This document shows positions 1 to 5,652 of a stretch of DNA of 5,652 nucleotides, one piece after another. Every line of letters starts with the position of its first letter. Position 1 is the stretch's first letter. This stretch comes from Acidobacteriota bacterium (GTDB lineage: Bacteria; Acidobacteriota; Vicinamibacteria; Vicinamibacterales; UBA2999): assembly GCA_947465275.1 (NCBI GenBank), contig CANIAI010000178.1:1-5652 (forward strand), read 5' to 3'. Below the pieces are notes generated by a model, which had not been told where the DNA came from, made no database searches, and worked only from the letters and a program-made list of their open reading frames with translations. The position numbers were made by a program, and so were the translations under genes.

Positions 1-1101
1 ATCATCGCGCGCTACCCGTTCGGCGGCGTCACCTGGTGCTCGCTCATGTACCTGCTGGGCCTGAGGGCCCTGGGGCACGAGGTCTTCTACATCGAGGACA
101 CGGGCGAATGCATCTACGATCCGGTGCAGAACACCCGGTCGGAAGATCCGTCGTACGGCACCCGGTACATCCACGACGCGCTGGCGCCGTTCGACCTCGG
201 TGACCGCTGGGCCTTCGTGAACTTCGACGGGAGCTACCACGGGGCGTCGCGCGAGACGGTGCAGGCCTTCTGCGCCGACGCCGACCTGTTCATCAACCTG
301 TCGGGCGGCTCCTGGTTCTGGCGCGACGAGTACGCGCGCATCCCGACGCGCGTCTTCATCGATTCCGACCCGGTCTTCACCCAGCTGGCCATCTCGAAGG
401 GCGAGGGGTGGTACGTCGACTTCTTCAGGCAGTTCGACCACCTGTTCACCTTCGGCGCCAACATCGGGACGCCGGCGTGCGACGTGCCGACGGGCGGCTT
501 CACCTGGCTGAAGACGTGGCAGCCGGTCGTGACGGCGCTCTGGCGCGACGGGCAGCCGGCGGGTGACCGCTTCACGACGGTGATGACCTGGAGGATCGAG
601 AGCTTCACCGAGGTGGTCGATGGCAACAAGGACCAGGAGTTCGTGAAGGTCATCGACCTGCCGTCGCGCGTGCCGCAGCGCTTCCAGCTCGCCGTGAACG
701 GCCCGCAGCGCCTGCTGCGCGAGCATGGCTGGGACACGGTCGAGGCGATGGGCGTGTCGCGGTCGCTCTGGGACTACCGTACGTTCATCCAGCAGTCGAA
801 GGCGGAATTCGGCGTCGCCAAGCATGCCTACGTGGCGAACCGGTCGGGGTGGTTCAGCGATCGCACCGAGTGCTACCTCGCCGCCGGACGCCCGGCGCTG
901 GTGCAGGACACCGGCTGGAGCGCCCACCTGCCGTGCGGCACCGGGCTGCTGGCGTTCTCGACGGTGGACGAAGCGGTGGACGGCCTGCGGCGCATCGCGG
1001 ACGACTACGCCACGCACGCCAGGCGCGCCGACGCGATCGCGCGCGAGTGCTTCGAGGCGACGACCGTGCTCGGCCGGCTGCTGGAGGCGGCGGGGCTGTG
1101 A
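1..1101 (+). CDS. Glycosyltransferase with CgeB-like C-terminal domain, 5'-partial
   Basis: Probable cytoplasmic GT-B glycosyltransferase; donor and acceptor are unknown. The reading frame is open from base 1, before the first ATG at 46. The 15 codons ahead of that ATG read as a typical beta-strand plus glycine loop (IIARYPFGGVTW), so the true start is probably a few codons left of the window and the ATG at 46 is internal. Counting from base 1 there are 366 visible residues. The N-terminal part carries GLRALGHEVFYIEDTG, typical of the first Rossmann strand and helix of GT-B enzymes. The C-terminal part (about 266-360) has the pattern of the Glyco_trans_1_2/CgeB group: AEFGVAK at 268-274, SGWFSDRTECYLA at 282-294 and GRPALVQDTGW at 296-306, then a helical tail. 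Its stop overlaps the next gene's GTG start, suggesting translational coupling. The fold call is firm, but substrate specificity cannot be read. CgeB itself is a spore-coat maturation protein, and the name here means domain similarity only. Confidence 0.85.
   Translation: MIARYPFGGVTWCSLMYLLGLRALGHEVFYIEDTGECIYDPVQNTRSEDPSYGTRYIHDALAPFDLGDRWAFVNFDGSYHGASRETVQAFCADADLFINLSGGSWFWRDEYARIPTRVFIDSDPVFTQLAISKGEGWYVDFFRQFDHLFTFGANIGTPACDVPTGGFTWLKTWQPVVTALWRDGQPAGDRFTTVMTWRIESFTEVVDGNKDQEFVKVIDLPSRVPQRFQLAVNGPQRLLREHGWDTVEAMGVSRSLWDYRTFIQQSKAEFGVAKHAYVANRSGWFSDRTECYLAAGRPALVQDTGWSAHLPCGTGLLAFSTVDEAVDGLRRIADDYATHARRADAIARECFEATTVLGRLLEAAGL
1083..1087 (+). promoter_or_regulatory. Shine-Dalgarno site of the GT4 gene
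   Basis: GGAGG lies inside the last codons of the upstream glycosyltransferase, 10 bases before the GTG at 1098. It supports that GTG as the start rather than the in-frame ATG at 849. The extra 83 residues given by the ATG at 849 are Arg/Pro/Ala-rich and unlike any glycosyltransferase N-terminus. Confidence 0.5.
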
Positions 1102-2180
1102 GTGCACCGCCCCCCGGTCAGGCTGACGCCCGGCCGCTGCGCATTGCCCACGTCGCCCCGGTGGCGACGAGCGTGCCGCCGCCCCGCTCCGGCTCTATCG
1201 AGACGCTGACGTCGATCCTGACGGAAGGACTCGTGCGCGAGGGCCACGACGTCACGTTGTTCGCCAACGCGTCGTCGCACACGGGCGCCCGGCTCCATTC
1301 ACTCTTCGAGCGGGGCTATCGCGACGACGGCACGCTGTGGCCCTGGGAGCTCTGCGAGCTGTTCAACCTCGCGGCGGCGATCGAGCGTGCGGACCAGTTC
1401 GACATCATCCACTGCCAGGTCGAGTACTACCCGCAGTCGCTGGCGTTCAGCCGGCTGTCGTCCACGCCCATCGTGCAGACGCTGCACCTCGCGCCGTCGC
1501 CGGCGGAGGTCCGGCTCTGGTCGCAGTATCCCGAGGCGCCGTTCATCGCCATCTCGCACGAGCAGGCGACACGGCTCGCGGGGCTGAACGTGGTCGACAC
1601 CATCCACCATGCGATCGACACCGACCGGTTCGGGTGGCGCGCCACGCCCGACGACTACCTGGTCTTCCTTGGCCGGTTCACCGAGGGCAAGGGGGTGCTG
1701 CAGGCTATCGAGGTGGCGCGCCGGGCGGGCCTGAGGCTGATGCTCGCGGCGGCCGAGAACGAGTACTACCGCGACACCATCGCGCCGCACGTCGACGGCA
1801 AGCGCATCGTCTATGTCGGCGAGGTGGAACACGACGCCAAGGTGGCGCTGCTCGGCGGCGCCCGCGCACTGATCTATCCGGTCCAGCAGGCCGAGCCGTT
1901 CGGGCTGGTGCTCGCCGAGGCCATGGCCTGCGGTACGCCCGTGGCGGCGCTCGACAAGGGCGCCGTGCGCGAGGTCGTCGAGGACGGGGTGACCGGGCGT
2001 GTCTTCCAGGCGCTCGACGAGCTGGTCGCGGGGCTGCCGTCGGTGTTCACCCTCGACCGCGCGCGTGTGCGCCAGCGCGCCGTCGACCGCTTCGGCGTCG
2101 ACCGCTGGGTCAAGGCCCACGTCGAGGTGTACCGGCAGCTCGTCGCGGCAGGGTCGCCGCTGGCCGGACGGTCGGCCTGA
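1098..2180 (+). CDS. GT4-family (GT-B, retaining) glycosyltransferase
   Basis: Cytoplasmic enzyme expected to move a sugar from a nucleotide-sugar donor to an acceptor with retention of configuration. The start chosen is GTG at 1098, overlapping the previous TGA as GTGA and giving 360 residues, a normal length for the family. Domain 1 begins with LRIAHVAPV (14-22), then VPPPRSGSIE (26-35) and GHDVTLFA, the usual N-terminal Rossmann pattern; many relatives have a GG pair where this has SGS. Domain 2 begins near residue 188 with VFLGRFTEGKG, where R193 and K198 match the Arg/Lys that hold the donor phosphates. The conserved EX7E motif is intact as EPFGLVLAE (E266 and E274), followed by AMACGTPVAA. 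The deacetylase gene follows after 1 base, so the two products may act in sequence, as in MshA/MshB or BshA/BshB. The family is clear; the sugar and acceptor are unknown. Confidence 0.92.
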   Translation: MSAPPPGQADARPLRIAHVAPVATSVPPPRSGSIETLTSILTEGLVREGHDVTLFANASSHTGARLHSLFERGYRDDGTLWPWELCELFNLAAAIERADQFDIIHCQVEYYPQSLAFSRLSSTPIVQTLHLAPSPAEVRLWSQYPEAPFIAISHEQATRLAGLNVVDTIHHAIDTDRFGWRATPDDYLVFLGRFTEGKGVLQAIEVARRAGLRLMLAAAENEYYRDTIAPHVDGKRIVYVGEVEHDAKVALLGGARALIYPVQQAEPFGLVLAEAMACGTPVAALDKGAVREVVEDGVTGRVFQALDELVAGLPSVFTLDRARVRQRAVDRFGVDRWVKAHVEVYRQLVAAGSPLAGRSA

Positions 2181-2181
2181 C

Positions 2182-2973
2182 GTGCGCAGCGGCGCCCCCG
2201 ACCTGACCGGGCGAACCCTGCTCGCGGTGTTCGCCCACCCGGACGATGAGTCGATCGCCTGCGGAGGGCTGCTGACGCTCTGTGCCGAGCAGGGCGCCCG
2301 GGTCATCCTGCTCTGCGCGACGCGCGGCGATCACGGGGGCGGCACGCTCGACCCCGACATCACGTCGGCGCTGCGGGCGCTGCGCACCACGGAGCTGGCG
2401 GCGGCGGCGGCGGTGCTCGGTATCGCGGACGTGCAGTTTCTCGATTACCGCGACGCGTACCTGCAGGCCACGAACTGGGACCTCATCAGCGCGGACATCG
2501 AGGCGGTGATCGTGCGCGAGCGTCCCGACGTCGTGGTGACGTTCGGCGAGGACGGCCTCTACTGGCATCCCGACCACATCGTGGTCCACCATGCGACGAC
2601 AGACGCCGTGGAGCGGATCGGCCCCTCGGGGCCGGCGCTCTACTACGTGACGATGCCGAAGGGCGCCATCCGCACACTCGTCGACACGCTGCGGCCGCGG
2701 CTGGCGGACGGCGACGTGCCGCAGGTGCTCGGCGTCACCGATGCCGACGCCTTCGGCGTGCTGGCCAAGCCGCCGACGCTCGTCGTCGATGTCGGGCGGG
2801 TCGCCGCGCGCAAGCTGGCGGCGCTCCGCTGCCACCGCAGCCAGGCGGACGGACCGCTGCTCGTCATGCGCGACGACGAGGCGGCCGCCCTGCTCGGTAT
2901 CGAACACTTCCGCCGCGCGCCCGTCGGCGCGGAGGGTGACTCGTTCCTCGACCGGCTCGCCGCGATCGGCTGA
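2182..2973 (+). CDS. PIG-L/LmbE-family zinc N-deacetylase
   Basis: Likely hydrolyses an N-acetyl group from an amino sugar or sugar conjugate (MshB, BshB and GlcNAc-PI deacetylase family). The start is GTG at 2182, 1 base after the GT4 stop, giving 263 residues. Earlier in-frame starts lie deep in the GT4 gene, and later ones would cut into the first beta strand. No strong Shine-Dalgarno is visible, so translation may depend on coupling. The signature AHPDDE is at 18-23: H19 and D22 fit the zinc ligands and D21 the catalytic base. A second motif, YWHPDH (127-132), supplies the third zinc ligand H132; Y127, H129 and D131 align with MshB Y142, H144 and D146. A late CHRSQ (217-221) is the usual C-terminal family motif. 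A run of five GCG codons (2398-2412) gives A73-A77 in a helix. All catalytic positions are present, so the enzyme should be active. The substrate is unknown, but the preceding glycosyltransferase suggests a GlcNAc-type glycoside. Confidence 0.93.
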   Translation: MRSGAPDLTGRTLLAVFAHPDDESIACGGLLTLCAEQGARVILLCATRGDHGGGTLDPDITSALRALRTTELAAAAAVLGIADVQFLDYRDAYLQATNWDLISADIEAVIVRERPDVVVTFGEDGLYWHPDHIVVHHATTDAVERIGPSGPALYYVTMPKGAIRTLVDTLRPRLADGDVPQVLGVTDADAFGVLAKPPTLVVDVGRVAARKLAALRCHRSQADGPLLVMRDDEAAALLGIEHFRRAPVGAEGDSFLDRLAAIG

Positions 2974-2979
2974 GCCCCC

Positions 2980-2983
2980 GGAG
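2980..2983 (+). promoter_or_regulatory. Shine-Dalgarno site of the methyltransferase gene
   Basis: GGAG in the 15-base gap after the deacetylase stop, with 5 bases before the ATG at 2989. It supports that start, which also places the zinc-ribbon cysteines at the normal distance from the N-terminus. Confidence 0.5.
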
Positions 2984-2988
2984 CCTCC

Positions 2989-4230
2989 ATGCACGTGTCG
3001 CTGCTCGAAGTGCTGCGCTGCCCGTTCTGCGGCACGCGCCCGAACCTGATCGACAACCCGGCGCTGGTCCGCACGGGAGATCGGATTGACTGGGGCGTGC
3101 TCGGCTGCGAGTGCTGTGCCTATCCCGTGATCGACGGCGTCCCGGTGCTGATCGCGGACGACGCGACGCGCGACGCGATGCACGCGATGGAGGCAGGCCG
3201 CCGGGAGGAGGCGCTGCACGCACTGCTCGGCCTCGACAGCGCGAGGGCCGAGGCGTTCGAGGCGCTGCGGTCCGGCCCGGGTGGAGGCACCTTCGGTGAG
3301 GCGATGCAGGTGCTGAGCCCCGATCCCGAGGGCACCTACTTCCTCTATCGCTTCTCCGACCCCACCTTCGTGCTCGCCGAGTCGCTCCTGCGCGCGGTCG
3401 CGCAGCACTCGCCCGTGATGGCCGGCCGGGCGCTCGACCTCTGCGGCGGCTCCGGGCACCTCACGCGCGTGATCGGGCAGCTCGGTCCGGCTGGCGGCAC
3501 CGTGCTCGCCGACGTCTTCTTCTGGAAGCTGTGGCTCGCGAAGACGTTCACCGCGCCTGACTGCACGCCCGTCTGTTGCGACGCGAACAATCCGCTCCCG
3601 TTCGCCCGCGCCAGCTTCTCGCTGGTGGTGCTGTCGGACGCGTTCCCGTACATCTGGCACAAGCGGATGCTCGCGGATGAGATGCTGCGCGCCGCCGGCC
3701 CCAACGGGACGGTCGTGATGCCCCACCTGCACAGCAGCCGCGGCTGGAACTATTCGCAGGGGATGACGCTGAATCCCGAGTCGTACGCCGCGCTGTTCGC
3801 GCCGCTGGCCCCAAGGCTCTACAGCGACGCCACGCTGCTCGAGGCCGCCATCGCCGGCGCCGCCGTGCCGCTCGATACGCCGATCACGCCCGAGGCGCTC
3901 GGCGACCAGCCCTCGTGCTCGCTCGTCGCCGGCCGCGACGCGCGCCTGTTCCAGCCGAGGGTGCCGGTCGCGCCGACCGCCGTGACGGGGGAACTGCGCG
4001 TGAACCCGCTCTATCGGGTCACGCACCACGACGGACGGTCGACGCTCACGCTGACCTTCCCGAACGGCGAGTACGAGGACGAGTTCGGCGACTGCAAGCG
4101 CTACCTGCCGGCGACGCTCGACCTCCCCGGCGACCTGCGCGGCGCGGTCGCGGGCGACCACGCCGGCATCGACGTGCGGTCACTCAGGCGCGCCCGCGTG
4201 CTGATCGACGCGCCGCCGCGCTACTGTTGA
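2989..4230 (+). CDS. Trm112-like zinc ribbon fused to SAM-dependent methyltransferase
   Basis: Predicted class I SAM methyltransferase of 413 residues with three parts. Residues 1-55 resemble a Trm112/YcaR-type zinc ribbon: LLEVLRCPFCG (C11, C14), then C40, C42 and C43, followed by YPVIDGVPVL. The last cysteine sits only one residue before the Tyr, closer than in most relatives. Residues about 145-250 form the methyltransferase core: motif I ALDLCGGSGHLT (148-159), an acidic residue D175 at the end of strand 2, D198 in CDANNPLPF and a strand-4 motif LVVLSDAFPYIW. The remaining roughly 160 residues hold no motif I can name, though NPLYRVTHHDGRSTLTL and FPNGEYEDEFGDCKRYLP look well folded. In known systems Trm112 partners or stabilises methyltransferases, so a fused copy may play the same role. 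It is the last gene of the plus-strand block. Its target (sugar, lipid or small molecule) is unknown; O-methylation of the glycan made by its neighbours is an inference. Confidence 0.85.
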   Translation: MHVSLLEVLRCPFCGTRPNLIDNPALVRTGDRIDWGVLGCECCAYPVIDGVPVLIADDATRDAMHAMEAGRREEALHALLGLDSARAEAFEALRSGPGGGTFGEAMQVLSPDPEGTYFLYRFSDPTFVLAESLLRAVAQHSPVMAGRALDLCGGSGHLTRVIGQLGPAGGTVLADVFFWKLWLAKTFTAPDCTPVCCDANNPLPFARASFSLVVLSDAFPYIWHKRMLADEMLRAAGPNGTVVMPHLHSSRGWNYSQGMTLNPESYAALFAPLAPRLYSDATLLEAAIAGAAVPLDTPITPEALGDQPSCSLVAGRDARLFQPRVPVAPTAVTGELRVNPLYRVTHHDGRSTLTLTFPNGEYEDEFGDCKRYLPATLDLPGDLRGAVAGDHAGIDVRSLRRARVLIDAPPRYC

Positions 4231-4242
4231 CGCGGTCCGCGC

Positions 4243-5415
4243 TCAGAACGGGTAGAAGGGGAGCTGGGTGCTGAGCCGACGGCCCACCCACTCCTGCACG
4301 ACGACGTCGGGCTGCTCGAGCGCCACGAGCGTCGGGTCGAGGTCGTATTCCCACAGGTAGACGGCGCGACTGAAGTGTTCCGAGAGGAACGGGACGAGCG
4401 CCGAGCCGAACGAATCGCGATACACCAGCGCCCGCGGCAGTGACGGGTCGTCGACCTGCGTGATGATGCGGGGCGACTCGTGATACGCGTTCGGGTGCAT
4501 CGGCCAGAAGGTACGCGCGCGTGCCGGCGCCGTCGGCCGCAGCTGGATGCGTTCCTCCGGGATCATCGACGCGAGGCCGACCATCCCCGCGAGATCCCAT
4601 CCCGGCGTCTGCTCGGTCCGGACGGTGAACTCATCGAGGTTCCGCGCCCTCCCCGTCGACGGCAGGCGCATCGCCGCGATCATCTGCTGATACGCGACGA
4701 ACGCACCGAGGTCGTTCCAGTGGGTGTCGGTGCGGTGGTAGAGCCGACCGCGCGACTTCGCCTCATGTAAGGCAGGCCGCAGGTCGAGCACGTTCACGGT
4801 CGAGTGCTCGCGCAGGTACGCGGTGAGCTGGTCGGTGCGCGAGACGGGGTGCAGGCGGGCGATCGCCGGCGGCACCGCCTCGCTGTAGATCTCGTGCTTG
4901 TCGGGCGCGAGCACGAAGAGATACCGGATGCCGCGCGCGGCGAGCCAGTCCTGCGTGTCCTGGAGCCCCTTCGCCCAGTCCTTCAGCTCGCCCTCCGAGA
5001 AGGGGCTCTGGCGCGTGTAGTCCTCGATGGCGCCGTCGTCGGCGTAGAAGAGCCAGCCGTCGCGTCCCGGCCAGACGGCCGCGTTCGGCGACGAGCGGAG
5101 GCCGAAGAAGCGAATCGCCGCCTGCCAGCGCACCAGCGTCGAGCGGAAGGCGAAGTGGTCTTCGAGGTACCGCGATGCGGCACCGGGCCACGCCCGGAGC
5201 GTGGTCCGATCCAGCGCGAAGACGGGCCGGGGCGCCAGCGCGCGGTTCTCCTGGGCCGCATTCCCCCCGTCGACTCCCGCCAGCAGCGCCGCACCGGGCA
5301 CGACCAGCACGAGCACGAAGAGTGCGATCAGCAACCGCTCCCAGCCGGCCGCGAGCGCGATCGGCGTCTCCCGGGCAGCCACCGAGGGTGAGCGGGTCTC
5401 GGAGGTGTCGCGCAT
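4243..5415 (-). CDS. AlgJ/AlgX-like SGNH O-acetyltransferase, membrane-anchored
   Basis: Expected to transfer acetyl groups onto an exported polysaccharide on the periplasmic side, using acetyl passed across the membrane by its MBOAT partner. The 390 residues are close to AlgJ in length and shorter than AlgX, so the C-terminal carbohydrate-binding module of AlgX is probably absent. After a short cytoplasmic segment there is one hydrophobic helix at about 28-46 (LLIALFVLVLVVPGAALLA) with no clear cleavage site, so a type II membrane anchor is likely. The family pattern follows: ENRALAPRP (56-64), a WLFY strand at 121-124, and APDKHEIY (170-177). The catalytic pair is D230 and H232 in TDTHWND, and the nucleophile is S335 in YRDSFGS, matching AlgX D174, H176 and S269. 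The ATG lies 1 base after the MBOAT stop, indicating coupled translation. It converges with the methyltransferase gene across 12 bases. The triad is intact; the glycan acceptor is unknown. Confidence 0.92.
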   Translation of the reverse strand: MRDTSETRSPSVAARETPIALAAGWERLLIALFVLVLVVPGAALLAGVDGGNAAQENRALAPRPVFALDRTTLRAWPGAASRYLEDHFAFRSTLVRWQAAIRFFGLRSSPNAAVWPGRDGWLFYADDGAIEDYTRQSPFSEGELKDWAKGLQDTQDWLAARGIRYLFVLAPDKHEIYSEAVPPAIARLHPVSRTDQLTAYLREHSTVNVLDLRPALHEAKSRGRLYHRTDTHWNDLGAFVAYQQMIAAMRLPSTGRARNLDEFTVRTEQTPGWDLAGMVGLASMIPEERIQLRPTAPARARTFWPMHPNAYHESPRIITQVDDPSLPRALVYRDSFGSALVPFLSEHFSRAVYLWEYDLDPTLVALEQPDVVVQEWVGRRLSTQLPFYPF

Positions 5416-5416
5416 C

Positions 5417-5652
5417 TCAGAACCGGAAGTAGATGAACGGGTTGTAGGTGCGCGCGGCGATCAGCATCAGCGAGGCGGTGAACAGCACCACCAGGCCGAG
5501 TGTCGCGAGCGCCGACACGGCGCCGGGAAACCGCGCGTCCGGGGTCCTCACAGGGGCGGCCAGCGCCGGCAGGACGGGCGTCGACGCGACCACCCCGGCC
5601 ACGAGCGCGAGCAGCAGCTCCGGCGTGAGGTACCACGAGGGGGCGAATGCGG
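5417..5652 (-). CDS. MBOAT-family (AlgI-like) O-acyltransferase, C-terminal part only
   Basis: Only the last 77 residues and the stop are in the window; the frame stays open through the right edge, so the body and the catalytic His lie outside. The visible part has a hydrophobic helix (about 10-30, LLLALVAGVVAST), a short polar linker (about 32-42), a second membrane helix (about 46-66, ending in LMLIAA) and the terminal motif TYNPFIYFRF, which is characteristic of AlgI-type MBOAT proteins. An internal GTG at 5602 could be mistaken for the start of a 61-residue protein, but the open frame and family match upstream of it argue for a partial gene. Known relatives move acetyl from a cytoplasmic donor across the inner membrane to a periplasmic SGNH partner, here the gene that follows after 1 base. 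Confidence 0.88.
   Translation of the reverse strand, partial: AFAPSWYLTPELLLALVAGVVASTPVLPALAAPVRTPDARFPGAVSALATLGLVVLFTASLMLIAARTYNPFIYFRF

Noticed and set aside
849..1097. N-terminal extension of the GT4 gene from an ATG at 849
   Set aside because: The 83 extra residues overlap the upstream glycosyltransferase in another frame, are Arg/Pro/Ala-rich and precede the normal N-terminal strand. The GTG at 1098 with GGAGG upstream fits better.
1299..2306. Minus-strand open frame of 335 codons opposite the GT4 gene
   Set aside because: Low-complexity, Arg/His/Pro-rich translation with no motif; it mirrors the codon bias of the GT4 gene.
2398..2412. Five tandem GCG units
   Set aside because: In-frame alanine codons in a helix of the deacetylase; ordinary for GC-rich coding DNA and too short to call a functional repeat.
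2110..4161. Minus-strand open frame of 683 codons opposite the deacetylase and methyltransferase genes
   Set aside because: Its product is dominated by Arg, Gly, Ala, Val, Glu and His with no recognisable domain. It lies antisense to two genes with clear catalytic motifs, and long antisense frames are expected in very GC-rich DNA.
4216..4235. Possible terminator hairpin between the convergent genes (CCGCG, 10-base loop, CGCGG)
   Set aside because: Only five base pairs, partly inside the methyltransferase coding end, with no T-run after it on either strand. The overlapping palindrome at 4231-4241 would have a 1-base loop. Such short GC inverted repeats occur by chance at this base composition.
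5328..5636. Minus-strand frame of 102 codons overlapping the MBOAT and SGNH genes
   Set aside because: It is a different frame from the clear MBOAT C-terminus and SGNH N-terminus, with an Arg/Gly/Ala-rich translation and no membrane helices.

Overview
The window is gene-dense, very GC-rich bacterial DNA with strong G/C bias at third codon positions. Its six genes lie in two convergent blocks separated by only 12 bases. There is no intergenic stretch over 300 bases and no sign of rRNA, tRNA, CRISPR or insertion sequences. The MBOAT plus AlgJ/AlgX-like O-acetylation pair, which works across the inner membrane into the periplasm, points to a Gram-negative-type cell envelope. High GC, GTG starts and this mix of glycosyltransferases would suit Acidobacteriota (Vicinamibacteria-like) or another high-GC soil or sediment lineage. 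That taxonomic guess is inference and low in confidence.

Plus-strand block (1-4230), apparently one operon: (1) a glycosyltransferase with a CgeB-like C-terminal domain, cut by the left edge but probably missing only a few codons; (2) a GT-B, GT4-family glycosyltransferase whose GTG start overlaps the previous stop by 4 bases; (3) a PIG-L/LmbE-family zinc N-deacetylase starting 1 base after the previous stop; (4) a protein with an N-terminal Trm112-like zinc ribbon, a central SAM-dependent methyltransferase domain and a long unassigned C-terminal region, starting 15 bases downstream.

Minus-strand block (5652-4243): (5) the C-terminal end of an MBOAT (AlgI-type) membrane O-acyltransferase, cut by the right edge, followed after 1 base by (6) a membrane-anchored AlgJ/AlgX-type SGNH acetyltransferase with an intact Ser and Asp-x-His triad.

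Together the genes look like part of a locus that builds and decorates a surface or extracellular glycan or a glycoconjugate. Two transferases add sugars, the PIG-L enzyme would remove an N-acetyl group, the methyltransferase would methylate a sugar or an associated acceptor, and the MBOAT/SGNH pair would O-acetylate the exported product. The order GT4, then PIG-L deacetylase, recalls the MshA/MshB and BshA/BshB steps of mycothiol and bacillithiol synthesis, but nothing here shows that a thiol cofactor is the product. All six families are known; the combination and the methyltransferase C-terminus are the points most worth a second look.
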